Source of the DNA: Acinetobacter lwoffii
Lineage (GTDB): Bacteria > Pseudomonadota > Gammaproteobacteria > Pseudomonadales > Moraxellaceae
Reading direction: 5' to 3'
DNA: 64,000 nt
Assembly (NCBI RefSeq): GCF_024129435.1
Contig: NZ_JAMXXN010000002.1
Coordinates: 124,001 to 188,000 of the forward strand
A model generated the notes under the pieces. The model saw only the letters and a list, made by a program, of their open reading frames with translations. It had not been told where the DNA came from and did no database searches. Positions 8,394-17,992 of the stretch are shown piece by piece (position 1 is the stretch's first letter; every line of letters begins with the position of its first letter). The translations under genes and the position numbers were made by a program.

Positions 8394-10316
8394 ATGGCCA
8401 TTCCTCAACATACGATTGATCAGATTCTCGATCGCACCGATATTGTCGATGTGATTGGTCAATTCGTAAAACTAAAAAAAACAGGCCGTACTTATTCAGG
8501 CTGCTGCCCTTTCCATCAGGAAAAATCACCGTCTTTCCACGTCTATCGCGATAAACAGTATTTTCACTGTTTTGGCTGTCAGGCCAACGGTAATGCCATT
8601 CGTTTTTTAATGGACATTGGCAGCCGTAATTTCGTCGAAGTGATGAAAGATCTGTCCAGTCAGACCGGCATCGAACTGCCTAAAGACAATACCGATTCCA
8701 ATAAATTAAAATATAAACGTGAAGCAGCCAAGCCCAAAATTGCGCCTGCTCAAGCGGTACCACAAGCTCAGCCGCAACAAAATAACGCCCCAACAGAAAA
8801 TAATAGTGCTGCATCTACGGCGAGTTTTGACCCATTTGCAGAGTTTCAGGCATCCGAACAGGATTTTTATGGTGACCCTTTTGCTTCATTTGAACACCTG
8901 CCCATGGCTGAAGTTCAGCAAGACGGTAATCTCTACGATCTGCTGGAAAATATTGCACAGTTCTATGAACGCCAGTTACCCAACAGCCCGAGTGCCCAAC
9001 AATATTTTAAGCAACGTGGTCTGACTGCGGCAACCATAGCCTATTGGCGCTTAGGCTATGCCCCTGAAGACTGGCAACATCTGGAAAAAGCCTTTCCTCA
9101 GGATATTGAAGGCCTAAAACTCCTCGGTCTGATTCGCACCAGCGATAGTGGCCGTGACTTTGACCTGCTGCGTGAACGAGTCATTTTCCCGATCCGTGAT
9201 ACCAAGGGCCGTGTGGTCGGCTTTGGCGGCCGTGCCCTGAATGACGAGATCAAGCCGAAATACATCAACTCGCCAGATTCTGAAGTCTTCCATAAAAACC
9301 AGTTGCTGTACGGCCTCTATGAGGGCCGCAAACAGAAAGCCCAAGAATGGCTGATGGTCGAAGGCTATATGGATGTGATTGCGCTTCAGCAATATGGCAT
9401 TCATGGCGCAGTGGCGACTTTAGGCACAGCGAGTAATACCGACCACCTGAATATTCTGTTCAAGCAGAGCAACCGGCTGACCATTGCCTTTGATGGGGAT
9501 GCTGCCGGTCAAAAAGCAGCGCGCCGTACCTTGGACATTGCCCTGCCCCTGCTGAATGATGGCCGAGAGCTGAAGTTCTTTGTTTTGCCCGCTGACCATG
9601 ACCCAGATTCATTGATCCGCCGTGAAGGGATAGAAAACTTCAGACGCTTGCTGGATCAGGCACCGTTGATGTCGGACTTCGTGTTTGCCCATCTGACCCA
9701 AAATCAGGATATCACCACCCCAGAAGGCAAGAGTCAGGTTATGGGTGAACTAAAAAATCTGACCGAATTACTGCCCAAACACGGCTCCTTCCGTTATCTG
9801 CTGCAGCAATTTTTCCGCGAAAAACTGGGCTTTAATCGTAAATGGCAACCTAAGGTCAATACAGATGCATCTTTAAGCTTTAGTACCAAAATTGATGCTG
9901 AAGAATATGTGATTGCGATCTTGATGAATCATCCTTATCTGTATATTCATTTTGAACCACTGCGCGCGCTAGTAGCGGAAGATCAGTTGCTGTTTAAGAT
10001 TTTGAATATTCTGAATGTGATTTTTGATGACTTGCCAGATGATCCTGAACTGTCGATCTATTATGTGCTCGGTGCCTGCGCAGCCCATCATCATGAACTG
10101 CAGCATATTCTGCAGCATGCCAATGTCAGCGATTACACCTCATCGCCGGAACAGGCCGATAAGCTCGCGGCTGATTTTTCAACCAAGCTGCAATATCAGT
10201 GTTTAAAAAACAAGATTAAATCCAAGAAATTTAACAGTATTGCAGAAATGAAAAACCTGAAAATGCAGATTTATGAGATTGACCGCAAACGCTCAATGAC
10301 CCTGTTAGAAGATTAA
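8394..10316 (+). CDS. dnaG: DNA primase DnaG
   Basis: Synthesises RNA primers for replication. The CHC2 zinc ribbon uses Cys38, His41, Cys59 and Cys62. The RNA-polymerase core and Toprim region follow, with EGYMDVIALQQYGIHGAVATLG and DGDAAGQKAARRTLD. The C-terminal DnaB-binding domain covers roughly the last 130 residues. Length is 640 against 581 in E. coli. The surplus is a Q/A/P/N-rich linker (about 97-180) between zinc and catalytic domains that carries two DPFA-F copies. The gene is not next to rpsU or rpoD, unlike the classic macromolecular synthesis operon. Confidence 0.97.
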   Translation: MAIPQHTIDQILDRTDIVDVIGQFVKLKKTGRTYSGCCPFHQEKSPSFHVYRDKQYFHCFGCQANGNAIRFLMDIGSRNFVEVMKDLSSQTGIELPKDNTDSNKLKYKREAAKPKIAPAQAVPQAQPQQNNAPTENNSAASTASFDPFAEFQASEQDFYGDPFASFEHLPMAEVQQDGNLYDLLENIAQFYERQLPNSPSAQQYFKQRGLTAATIAYWRLGYAPEDWQHLEKAFPQDIEGLKLLGLIRTSDSGRDFDLLRERVIFPIRDTKGRVVGFGGRALNDEIKPKYINSPDSEVFHKNQLLYGLYEGRKQKAQEWLMVEGYMDVIALQQYGIHGAVATLGTASNTDHLNILFKQSNRLTIAFDGDAAGQKAARRTLDIALPLLNDGRELKFFVLPADHDPDSLIRREGIENFRRLLDQAPLMSDFVFAHLTQNQDITTPEGKSQVMGELKNLTELLPKHGSFRYLLQQFFREKLGFNRKWQPKVNTDASLSFSTKIDAEEYVIAILMNHPYLYIHFEPLRALVAEDQLLFKILNILNVIFDDLPDDPELSIYYVLGACAAHHHELQHILQHANVSDYTSSPEQADKLAADFSTKLQYQCLKNKIKSKKFNSIAEMKNLKMQIYEIDRKRSMTLLED

Positions 10317-10455
10317 TTTTTCAAATTATTGATTCTTTTGAATCCAATGAAGTCACTGCTAGCTCACATTATTATTTATAATTTTCTCAAATAATCAGGC
10401 TGGGTTTTATGTTGAAGTACAAATCAGCAAAGAACCAAGCTTCTCATCATGCTGA

Positions 10456-11745
10456 TTAAAACGAATGCCTGGATTTACGACGCTTCGCGACTACATTGCC
10501 CAGTTCTTCCTGTAACAGCTCAAAATAGGTAGGATCTTCCGCTTTGGCCGCCTCACGCAGCACAATAGAAGTTGGATGCAACAGTTTTTGGGTTAAACGA
10601 TGTGAAAACTCGGCCAGTACCGTTTCCGCCTTTTCGCCCTTGGCAATACGCTGCATTGCCAGTGACAATTCTTCCTGACGTAATGTTTCCCCGTGGTCAC
10701 GATAGGCATGAATGGTCGCCCCGGCCTGTTTGACCTTTTGCTGGGTCATCAGTTCTGTAGCCAGCTGATTGACCATGATCTCAGCCTCAACAGCCGCTTG
10801 ACGGCGCTGTGCCAGATTTTCCTCAATCACGCTTTGCAGGTCATCGACCCCATACAGATAAACCCCGTCCAGGCTTTCTACTTTGGCATCAATATCGCGT
10901 GGCACTGCCAGATCGACCAGCAGCATCTGCTGGTAACGGCGTTTCTTTAATGCTGCCTTGATATCAGGATAGTGAATCACCTGATGCAAACTGCCGGTAC
11001 AACTGGAAATGACATCGGCACGATGCAGATTTTCTGCAAGCTGATCAAAATCTATAATTTCGACTTCAACTCGATGTGCAATTTCCTGTGCCAGAATGTC
11101 TGCACGTTCGCGGGTACGGTTACAGATGATGATCTTGCCCACACCCATTTCTGCAAGATGCTTAGCCACCAGACTGTTCATCTCTCCAGCTGCCACCACC
11201 ATAATGGTCAGCTTGTCCGGGTGACTAAACACTTGCAAGGCAAGTTGTGCTACCGCATAGCCCATCGAGACCGCATGACTACCGACAGCCGTTTCCGAAC
11301 GCACACGTTTAGCGGCATAAAAAGCATATTCAAAAATCCGGTTGAGATTGCGCGACACCGTATGAGAGTCTTTGGCCAGAGAAAGTGCGGTTTTGACCTG
11401 CCCCAGAATTTGTGGTTCGCCCAGCATCAGTGAATCCAGACCACTGGCGACGCGCATCAGATGCGTCACTGCCTGGGCATTTTCATAACGATAGACATGA
11501 TGTTGCAGTTGTTTGACATCCACCCCATTTTTCTGGGCGAGCCAGTTTAGCACCATGTCAGCATTTTCAGACATGGCGTAAACTTCGGTCCGATTACATG
11601 TAGACACCACCACCATGTCGTTCAGTTCAGGGTGTTGGCTTTGCTCGGCAAGAATGGCACTTAACTTTTCAGGGTTAAAAGCTACCTGTTCGCGCAGTTC
11701 TACAGAGGCAGTTTGATGGTTGACACCCAATGCAAAGAAAGACAT
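10456..11745 (-). CDS. hemA: Glutamyl-tRNA reductase
   Basis: Reduces glutamyl-tRNA(Glu) with NADPH to glutamate-1-semialdehyde, the first committed step of C5 haem and sirohaem synthesis. The nucleophile is Cys50 in VSTCNRTE. The N-terminal [13 protein letters not shown], the active-site [10 protein letters not shown] segment and the NADPH-binding region around VVAAGEMN are all present. 429 residues, normal length. It is divergent from the TPR-lolB-ispE cluster, as in Pseudomonas and E. coli, with only about 25 bases between the coding starts. Confidence 0.97.
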   Translation of the reverse strand: MSFFALGVNHQTASVELREQVAFNPEKLSAILAEQSQHPELNDMVVVSTCNRTEVYAMSENADMVLNWLAQKNGVDVKQLQHHVYRYENAQAVTHLMRVASGLDSLMLGEPQILGQVKTALSLAKDSHTVSRNLNRIFEYAFYAAKRVRSETAVGSHAVSMGYAVAQLALQVFSHPDKLTIMVVAAGEMNSLVAKHLAEMGVGKIIICNRTRERADILAQEIAHRVEVEIIDFDQLAENLHRADVISSCTGSLHQVIHYPDIKAALKKRRYQQMLLVDLAVPRDIDAKVESLDGVYLYGVDDLQSVIEENLAQRRQAAVEAEIMVNQLATELMTQQKVKQAGATIHAYRDHGETLRQEELSLAMQRIAKGEKAETVLAEFSHRLTQKLLHPTSIVLREAAKAEDPTYFELLQEELGNVVAKRRKSRHSF

Positions 11746-11770
11746 ATCAGGTCATCATTTCACTAAATTT

Positions 11771-13537
11771 ATGCTATTGTGCAACATCGGTGTCATAAAA
11801 AGCATTACTTGGATCAAGAAAAAATTGCGTCAAACAATTAGCCGTATCAACGGCCCTACAATTAAGCAATATTCTACCACATTCCTACTGGTGGGTAGCA
11901 TGGCTTCGACTGCACATCTCTATGCAGCGGAAGCAGTTTACCATGCAAATCAAAATTATGATGCGATAAAACAAAGTATGATGGCTGAGTTTGCCATCGC
12001 TGCACATGACATTCCGACCGCTTTGCACAACTATACGGTGCTAGCGATCAAGAGCAATTCCACTTCAGTCAAGCAACGTGCGCTGAATGTCGCGCTGGAA
12101 CATGATGATCTTCAGGCAGCACTAGATATCTCCACGCACTGGGTGGTACAAGAGCCGCAAGATGTCCCCGCTTTATTTTATTTATCACATATTGCCCTGA
12201 AAGCACATGAATATGAGCTGGCCGCTGAGACCTTAGAAAAAATCCTGCAAATTGATGACAGCGCCGATCTGGAAGAAATTCTCGCAGGGATTTCACCAGA
12301 AGGTACAGAAGACCGTACTTATCTGATTCAGGCCTTAAGTACCACCAAAGCCAAGGACAACCCGTCTATTCTGGTGCTGGTGGCCGGTCTGGAAGCGCAA
12401 AATGGTCAGCTCGAACAGGCTCTAAATACAGTTAACCGTGCCTTAAAAAAACGCCCGAATGCGACTGGATATATCCTGATGAAAGCCAATCTGCTCAATG
12501 CACTCGGCGATACTCAGGCGACACTGCAATGGTATGAAAAATCCAGCCGTAAACACCGCAATAATCTGGATGTGCGTCTGGCCGAAGTCAAATATCTGGT
12601 CAAGCTGAACGAAGCGACTTTGGCGCTAAAAAAACTGCAAGACATTCTAAAAAAATGGCCGACTGCCGAAGAAGCCCTGTTTATTGCCGGACTAACCAGT
12701 ATCGACCTGGAAGAATACGAGAAAGCCGAAAAATATCTGGTCGAACTGCGTTATTCTGCGCAGTATCAAAATGAAGCATATTATTATCTGGCAGTGAATG
12801 CAGAACGCAAACAGCATTATGAAACGGCTAAAGCTTATTATCGTCTGGTCGATGGCAGTCTTTACACCGTCTCACGTCGCAACATGATCTCGATTTTCGC
12901 CCAGCAGGATAAGCTGCATGATGCGCTGCGTTTCTTAACACAGGAAAGAGTCAATTATCCACAACATGCCAGCTTCCTCTATCTGGCCCAGGCGGATATT
13001 TTGACGCGTATGCAGAATAAAAAAGCTGCTATTCGCCTGCTGGAAGAAGCCAGCAAAAACCTGCCCGATGACCCTGAACTGGTTTATTCGCAAGTCCTGT
13101 TGCTAGATCCCCATCAGGATCGCATCAAGCTGGATGAACTACTTAGCACTTTACTTAAAATTGAACCGAACAGTCCGACCTATCTGAATGCCTATGCCTA
13201 TACCCTGGCGATGCAGAACCGTCGTCTCGAAGAAGCACGCCGCTATGTCGAACAGGCACTGGAATATGCACCGGAACAGGCATCCATTCTGGATACCTAT
13301 GGTTATATCTGTTATTTACAGAATGACTTCGCCACAGCTGCGGACGTGTTATACAAAGCTTATCAGTTGAATCCGAATGTGAAGATTGGCGTGCGTTATG
13401 CCCGTTCCTTGTACATGAAAGGTGATCTACAACACTTCCATCAAGTGTTACAACAATTACAACAAAACCATCCAAATGACCCAGAATTGAAACAACTTAA
13501 TTCGCTATTGTTAGCACCACAAACCAAAACGAGTTAA
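11771..13537 (+). CDS. Tetratricopeptide-repeat protein of the hemA-lolB interval
   Basis: A protein of about 588 residues made almost wholly of TPR helices, e.g. ALFYLSHIALKAHEYELAAETLEKIL and the C-terminal YLNAYAYTLAMQNRRLEEARRYVE. A hydrophobic stretch (TTFLLVGSMASTAHLYAAEA) near the N-terminus looks like a signal peptide, so it is probably periplasmic or membrane-bound. Pseudomonas has a comparable TPR gene in the same place. The start is uncertain: the frame is open from a TTG at 11720 inside hemA; the ATG at 11771 lacks a clear ribosome site; the ATG at 11900 is another choice. It is seven bases from lolB, so co-transcribed. Confidence 0.83.
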   Translation: MLLCNIGVIKSITWIKKKLRQTISRINGPTIKQYSTTFLLVGSMASTAHLYAAEAVYHANQNYDAIKQSMMAEFAIAAHDIPTALHNYTVLAIKSNSTSVKQRALNVALEHDDLQAALDISTHWVVQEPQDVPALFYLSHIALKAHEYELAAETLEKILQIDDSADLEEILAGISPEGTEDRTYLIQALSTTKAKDNPSILVLVAGLEAQNGQLEQALNTVNRALKKRPNATGYILMKANLLNALGDTQATLQWYEKSSRKHRNNLDVRLAEVKYLVKLNEATLALKKLQDILKKWPTAEEALFIAGLTSIDLEEYEKAEKYLVELRYSAQYQNEAYYYLAVNAERKQHYETAKAYYRLVDGSLYTVSRRNMISIFAQQDKLHDALRFLTQERVNYPQHASFLYLAQADILTRMQNKKAAIRLLEEASKNLPDDPELVYSQVLLLDPHQDRIKLDELLSTLLKIEPNSPTYLNAYAYTLAMQNRRLEEARRYVEQALEYAPEQASILDTYGYICYLQNDFATAADVLYKAYQLNPNVKIGVRYARSLYMKGDLQHFHQVLQQLQQNHPNDPELKQLNSLLLAPQTKTS

Positions 13538-13544
13538 TTAATTT

Positions 13545-14123
13545 ATGCGCAATTTGAGCCAATTGGGCTGCTGTGCCTTTGCAGCCACTGCTTTATTTTT
13601 AACTGGCTGTCAGCAGATGATCAAGCCTCAAGCGCCTGCCACCCCGTCTGTACAGGCAGAGAATCAATTTCAGCTGCAAGGTAAAATTGGCGTTCGTACC
13701 CCTCAACAGACTGGCAGCGCATTCTTTACCTGGGTACAACAGCAGGAAGAATTCGATATTGAGCTCAGCGGTATCTTAGGTGTCGGTAAAACCCAGATTT
13801 CTGGCACACCGGGACAAGTGACCTTAAACAGCGCAAAAACCGGTGTGATTCAGGCAGCCAGTGCCGAAGAATTACTGCAACGTGCAACCGGCTGGCAAGC
13901 GCCGATCAGTTATTTAGTCGATTGGGTACAAGCCCGCCCTGCTACCACGACTGCCAAATTACAAAAAGATGATACACAGCGAATTAACCAGATTATCGAA
14001 CAGGGCTGGACGGTCGATCTCAATTATAATGCGCAGGCCAAAATGCCAAACCGTTTGATTTTAAAGCAGTCACTTGGAAATGGTGCAGAAAACCGTATTA
14101 CAATGATCATTGAAAACCGTTAA
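13545..14123 (+). CDS. lolB: Outer-membrane lipoprotein receptor LolB
   Basis: Receives lipoproteins from periplasmic LolA and inserts them in the outer membrane inner leaflet. The signal peptide ends in LTGCQQ with acylated Cys22; Gln after the Cys is an outer-membrane sorting signal. The 192-residue product has the LolB beta-barrel features FQLQGKIGVRTPQQTGSAFF and a hydrophobic loop near LSGILGVG. It is tightly linked to ispE. Its partner lolA is at 37134-37829. Confidence 0.93.
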   Translation: MRNLSQLGCCAFAATALFLTGCQQMIKPQAPATPSVQAENQFQLQGKIGVRTPQQTGSAFFTWVQQQEEFDIELSGILGVGKTQISGTPGQVTLNSAKTGVIQAASAEELLQRATGWQAPISYLVDWVQARPATTTAKLQKDDTQRINQIIEQGWTVDLNYNAQAKMPNRLILKQSLGNGAENRITMIIENR

Positions 14124-14141
14124 TTGACCTGATTCCAGCCC

Positions 14142-14972
14142 ATGATGATTCGTGTTCCCTCGCCTGCTAAACTGAATTTGTTTTTACATATCACCGGTCG
14201 CCGTGAAAATGGTTATCATGAGCTGCAAAGTATTTTTCAGCTGATTGACCTGTATGACTGGCTGGAGTTTGAACCAAGCGCCGATGATGCGATTCAGATT
14301 GAAGGTCTGGCCTCCGTCGATCTGCAACAGAATCTAATCTATCGGGCGATACAGTTGTTGAAGCCTTATGCCCAAACGCCGTGCGGACTAAAAATTCGTC
14401 TGGAAAAAAATATCCCGATGGGTGCAGGTCTTGGCGGTGGGTCTTCCAATGCAGCGACGACCCTGATTGTGATCAACCAGCTCTGGCAGTGCGGTTTAAA
14501 TGTTGAGCAACTGGCAGATCTCGGGGTTAAACTGGGTGCAGATGTGCCGATATTTGTGCATGGTAAAAATGCCTGGGCTGAAGGTATTGGCGAACACTTA
14601 ACATTCATAGACTTAGATCAAAAAAAATTCATTGTGTTAAAACCTGATTGTTTTATCAGCACTCAACTGCTTTTTTCGCAAAAAGCATTGACAAGAGACA
14701 CGAAGAGCACTAAATTTTGCGCCTATCAGGAAACGCCATCTGATTTTGGAAATAACTTTGAGCCACTGGCAAGAAGCTTATATCCTGAAGTCGATGAAGC
14801 AATGCAATATCTCGACCAGTTCGGAAAAGCAAAGCTTACAGGTACAGGTGCTTGTGTGTTTATTGAAGTCACTGAAAATCTGAATATCGAAGATATTCTT
14901 GCAAATGCACCATGTAAAGCTTACCTGGTCAACAGTTTACAAGAATCACCTTTAGTTCAGTTTAAAGTGTAG
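14142..14972 (+). CDS. ispE: 4-diphosphocytidyl-2-C-methyl-D-erythritol kinase
   Basis: GHMP kinase of the MEP isoprenoid pathway that phosphorylates the 2-hydroxyl of CDP-methylerythritol. The substrate loop SPAKLNLFLHITGRRENGYHEL is at the N-terminus. The ATP-binding PMGAGLGGGSSNAATT is at about 91-106, and the GHMP C-terminal LTGTGACVF motif is present. 276 residues, normal. It begins 18 bases after lolB and ends three bases before the first tRNA-Gln. Confidence 0.97.
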   Translation: MMIRVPSPAKLNLFLHITGRRENGYHELQSIFQLIDLYDWLEFEPSADDAIQIEGLASVDLQQNLIYRAIQLLKPYAQTPCGLKIRLEKNIPMGAGLGGGSSNAATTLIVINQLWQCGLNVEQLADLGVKLGADVPIFVHGKNAWAEGIGEHLTFIDLDQKKFIVLKPDCFISTQLLFSQKALTRDTKSTKFCAYQETPSDFGNNFEPLARSLYPEVDEAMQYLDQFGKAKLTGTGACVFIEVTENLNIEDILANAPCKAYLVNSLQESPLVQFKV

Positions 14973-14974
14973 AT

Positions 14975-15049
14975 AGGGGTATCGCCAAGTGGTAAGGCAC
15001 CGGGTTTTGATCTCGGCATCCGTTGGTTCGAATCCAGCTACCCCTGCCA
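14975..15049 (+). tRNA. tRNA-Gln (TTG), copy 1
   Basis: 75 bases, acceptor AGGGGTA/TACCCCT, then discriminator G and encoded CCA. The anticodon is in TTTTGAT (TTG). It begins three bases after the ispE stop, so ispE transcripts must be processed to release it. Confidence 0.96.
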
Positions 15050-15077
15050 TTCTTCACCTGTAGATGTACTGTATATT

Positions 15078-15152
15078 AGGGGTATCGCCAAGTGGTAAGG
15101 CACCGGGTTTTGATCTCGGCATCCGTTGGTTCGAATCCAGCTACCCCTGCCA
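15078..15152 (+). tRNA. tRNA-Gln (TTG), copy 2
   Basis: Identical to copy 1 over all 75 bases, separated from it by a 28-base spacer. Encoded CCA and anticodon TTG. Confidence 0.96.
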
Positions 15153-15172
15153 TCTTACAGTTCATCAAATTT

Positions 15173-15247
15173 AGGGGCGTCGCCAAGTGGTAAGGCACCG
15201 GGTTTTGATCTCGGCATCCGTTGGTTCGAATCCAGCCGCCCCTGCCA
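15173..15247 (+). tRNA. tRNA-Gln (TTG), copy 3 with covarying acceptor stem
   Basis: Same body and TTG anticodon as the other copies, but the acceptor is AGGGGCG/CGCCCCT. Two base pairs change on both sides (T-A to C-G, A-T to G-C), so pairing is kept. The compensatory change shows it is under selection as a working tRNA. The spacer from copy 2 is 20 bases. Confidence 0.95.
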
Positions 15248-15299
15248 TTTTCTCGAAAAAAGACAGAACACTCATTTGCTGTAAGACTGTTAATTTACC

Positions 15300-15328
15300 T
15301 TGACACTTTACCGCAAAAATATTAAAGT
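15300..15328 (+). promoter_or_regulatory. Internal promoter before tRNA-Gln copy 4 and prs
   Basis: A perfect TTGACA at 15300-15305 is followed after exactly 17 bases by TAAAGT at 15323-15328 (4 of 6 matches). Transcription would start about 15335, a few bases before tRNA-Gln copy 4. It could give prs a supply independent of ispE read-through. Confidence 0.6.
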
Positions 15329-15339
15329 TCTGCCGCATT

Positions 15340-15414
15340 AGGGGTATCGCCAAGTGGTAAGGCACCGGGTTTTGATCTCGGCATCCGTTGGTTCGAATCC
15401 AGCTACCCCTGCCA
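15340..15414 (+). tRNA. tRNA-Gln (TTG), copy 4
   Basis: Identical to copies 1 and 2, 92 bases after copy 3 and 36 bases before the prs start codon. Encoded CCA. A minus-strand open frame across copies 3-4 is an artefact of the repeated tRNA sequence. Confidence 0.96.
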
Positions 15415-15450
15415 TCTATTCCCATATATCCCAACCGCCAAGGGTGCTTC

Positions 15451-16404
15451 ATGCCCAATCTTGTCGTTTTTAGTGGATCTGCGCATCCACAATTCGCTCA
15501 AAAAGTCGTAAGTCACTTACATATTCCTCTAGGCGCTGCCTCTGTAGGTCAGTTCTCTGACGGTGAAATTGCTGTCGAGATTACTGAAAACGTTCGTGGT
15601 AAAGACGTATTTATCGTACAACCTACTTGTGCCCCAACTAATGATAACCTGATGGAAATCTTAGTGATGGCTGATGCTTTGCGTCGTGCAAGTGCGGGTC
15701 GTATTACTGCCGTGATTCCTTATTTTGGTTATGCTCGTCAAGACCGTCGTCCACGTTCAGCACGTGTTCCAATTACTGCAAAAGTTGTAGCAGACATGCT
15801 CACTACTGTAGGCGTTGACCGTGTTGTGATGATCGACTTGCACGCTGACCAGATCCAAGGCTTCTTCGATATCCCTGTAGACAACATCTACGGTACACCA
15901 GCGCTACTTGCTGACTTGCGTCAACAATCGCATCACAATCTGATGGTGGTTTCACCTGACGTAGGTGGTGTCGTGCGTGCACGTGCTGTTGCGAAACAAA
16001 TGGGCGATATCGATCTTGCAATCATCGATAAGCGTCGTCAAAAAGCGAATGAATCACAAGTGATGCATTTGATTGGCGATGTAAAAGATCGTGATTGTGT
16101 CATCGTTGATGACATGGTAGATACTGCTGGTACGCTTTGCAAAGCTGCTGATGCATTGAAAACTTTCGGTGCTCGCAAGGTTGTTGCATATGCAACGCAT
16201 CCAGTACTTTCTGGTAAAGCGCTTGAAAACTTAAAGAATTCTGTGATTGATGAACTGGTTGTGACTGATACCATTCCTCTTTCTGATGAAGCTTTAGCAC
16301 TGGGCAAGATTCGCCAGGTTTCAGTAGCCAGCATGGTTGCCGAAACGATTCGTCGTATTAACAACGAAGAATCTATTAGCGCAATGTTCGATTCTTATCT
16401 ATAA
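15451..16404 (+). CDS. prs: Ribose-phosphate pyrophosphokinase (PRPP synthetase)
   Basis: Makes PRPP from ribose-5-phosphate and ATP for purine, pyrimidine, His, Trp and NAD synthesis. The 317-residue product starts [16 protein letters not shown]. It has the ATP/ribose loops [16 protein letters not shown] and [17 protein letters not shown], and the PRPP signature [13 protein letters not shown]. The frame is open upstream into tRNA-Gln copy 4, but the family start is the ATG at 15451. It is followed by a terminator and then rplY. Confidence 0.97.
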   Translation: MPNLVVFSGSAHPQFAQKVVSHLHIPLGAASVGQFSDGEIAVEITENVRGKDVFIVQPTCAPTNDNLMEILVMADALRRASAGRITAVIPYFGYARQDRRPRSARVPITAKVVADMLTTVGVDRVVMIDLHADQIQGFFDIPVDNIYGTPALLADLRQQSHHNLMVVSPDVGGVVRARAVAKQMGDIDLAIIDKRRQKANESQVMHLIGDVKDRDCVIVDDMVDTAGTLCKAADALKTFGARKVVAYATHPVLSGKALENLKNSVIDELVVTDTIPLSDEALALGKIRQVSVASMVAETIRRINNEESISAMFDSYL

Positions 16405-16421
16405 TAGAGCGCTGAATTTTC

Positions 16422-16449
16422 AAAGCCCTGCCATTTGGTAGGGCTTTTA
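16422..16449 (+). terminator. prs terminator
   Basis: AAGCCCTGCC at 16423-16432 pairs with GGTAGGGCTT at 16437-16446, with one G-T wobble and an ATTT loop. Four T follow. Confidence 0.75.
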
Positions 16450-16502
16450 CTCACCAGACTGGTCGCAAGTCTGGTTCATTTAACTTAAATAGGATGTCTA
16501 TC

Positions 16503-16799
16503 ATGGCAAACTTCGTATTAAACGCAGCAGCACGTGAAGAAGCAGTTCAAGGGAAAGGTGCGAGCCGCCGCCTTCGTCTTCAAGCTAAAGTTCCTGCAAT
16601 CATCTACGGTGGTGAAGCTGCTCCTGTAGCAATTACTGTTGAGCTTCGTCAGCTTGTTAAATTCTTAGAAAACAATTCATTCTTTGAAGAAGTTATCGAA
16701 ATTGATGTAGACGGTAAAGTTGAAAGCGTGAAAATCCAAGCGTTACAACGTCACCCAGCTAAAAACACACCAATGCACGCTGACTTCAAACGCGCATAA
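16503..16799 (+). CDS. rplY: 50S ribosomal protein bL25
   Basis: Binds 5S rRNA in the large subunit. The product has 98 residues (MANFVLNAAAREE start), the short single-domain form as in E. coli rather than the longer CTC/TL5 form. The ATG at 16503 is preceded by AGGATG; an ATG three codons earlier (16494) overlaps that site and is less likely. Pth follows after 18 bases. Confidence 0.96.
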   Translation: MANFVLNAAAREEAVQGKGASRRLRLQAKVPAIIYGGEAAPVAITVELRQLVKFLENNSFFEEVIEIDVDGKVESVKIQALQRHPAKNTPMHADFKRA

Positions 16800-16817
16800 G
16801 TGTTAATGGTGTAATTA

Positions 16818-17399
16818 GTGTCAAATATTTCACTGATTGTTGGTTTGGGTAACCCAGGTTCTGAGTATGCCCAAACCCGCCATAATGCAGGCTTCTGGTT
16901 TGTAGAACGCCTTGCAGACCAATATGGCATTACCCTCAAAAAAGACCCAAAATTCAATGGATTTAGCGGTCGTGGCAATATCGAAGGTCAAGACGTCCGT
17001 CTTCTTCTACCGACAACCTTTATGAACCTTTCCGGTAAAAGTGTTGTTCCTTTCGCCAAATTCTACAATATCGCACCTGAATCGATCCTGATTGCCCATG
17101 ATGAACTGGACATGAATCCTGGTGTCATTCGCCTGAAAACTGGCGGTGGTCACGGTGGTCATAATGGTCTACGCGATATCGTGCCGCATATTGGTTCAAA
17201 CTTCCATCGCCTGCGTATTGGCATTGGTCATCCTGGTGCCAAAGACCGTGTTTCCGGTCATGTACTCAGTAAAGCACCAAGCAGCGAACAGAATTTAATG
17301 GATGATGCAATTTCTCATGCCCTCGCCCGCACAAAAATGCTGGTGAATGGTGAAGTACAGCAAGCCATGAATCAAATCAACGCATATAAGCCGAACTAA
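16818..17399 (+). CDS. pth: Peptidyl-tRNA hydrolase
   Basis: Recycles tRNA from prematurely released peptidyl-tRNA. The catalytic His22 is in QTRHNAGFWF; GLGNPG lies at 9-14. The assisting Asp is in IAHDELDMNPG, and LKTGGGHGGHNGLRD completes the signature. 193 residues, normal. The start codon is GTG at 16818. The rplY-pth order is widely conserved. Confidence 0.97.
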   Translation: MSNISLIVGLGNPGSEYAQTRHNAGFWFVERLADQYGITLKKDPKFNGFSGRGNIEGQDVRLLLPTTFMNLSGKSVVPFAKFYNIAPESILIAHDELDMNPGVIRLKTGGGHGGHNGLRDIVPHIGSNFHRLRIGIGHPGAKDRVSGHVLSKAPSSEQNLMDDAISHALARTKMLVNGEVQQAMNQINAYKPN

Positions 17400-17543
17400 A
17401 CGTTCAAAAATTGCTGGACAATTCCGCTTGCCAGAAAGTTTATTTAAGCGCAAAATGCGTTTGCTCGATTGTTCACCATACAGCAAGCAAGATTGATTTA
17501 ATCAAATGATCAAACTCTTAGGTCAACTCAGGGGACGCTAGCC

Positions 17544-17924
17544 ATGCTATCTCGTTTATTAAAATGCAAAATTCACCGCGCTCACGTTACACATGCAGAA
17601 CTACACTATGAAGGTTCATGTGCAATTGATGGCGTTTTGATGGATTTGGCTGGCATTCGTGAATACGAAGAAATTCATGTGTGGAACGTGACCAATGGTA
17701 AACGTTTTGCAACTTATGCAATTCGTGGCGAAGATAATTCAGGCATCATTTCAGTGAATGGTGGTGCTGCGCATCAGGCCGATGTAGGTGATATCGTGAT
17801 TATTGCAACCTTTGGCGATTTCACTGAAGCTGAAGCGAATGCCCATCAGCCTCGTTTGGTTTATGCTACCCCAAACAATACAGTCAGCCACACCGCCAAC
17901 TGTATTCCGGTACAAGTCGCATAA
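17544..17924 (+). CDS. panD: Aspartate 1-decarboxylase
   Basis: Pyruvoyl enzyme making beta-alanine for pantothenate. The zymogen self-cleaves between Gly24 and Ser25, visible in [10 protein letters not shown]. 126 residues, the standard length. It works upstream of CoaD (at 3535) in CoA supply. GGGGA lies about 10 bases before the ATG. It stands alone, without panB or panC. Confidence 0.97.
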   Translation: MLSRLLKCKIHRAHVTHAELHYEGSCAIDGVLMDLAGIREYEEIHVWNVTNGKRFATYAIRGEDNSGIISVNGGAAHQADVGDIVIIATFGDFTEAEANAHQPRLVYATPNNTVSHTANCIPVQVA

Positions 17925-17943
17925 TCTGATCAGACCAGATACC

Positions 17944-17973
17944 CAAAAGCTCGCACATTGCGGGCTTTTTTAA
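17944..17973 (+). terminator. panD terminator
   Basis: AAAAGCTCGC and GCGGGCTTTT form a hairpin with a CATT-type loop, followed by a T-run near 17966-17971. Confidence 0.75.
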
Positions 17974-17992
17974 TACCCGAATATTGACCTAT

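Noticed and set aside
15171..15458. Minus-strand open frame of about 95 codons across tRNA-Gln copies 3 and 4
   Set aside because: It is translated antisense tRNA; the repeated [18 protein letters not shown] peptide comes from tRNA sequence and is a known annotation artefact.
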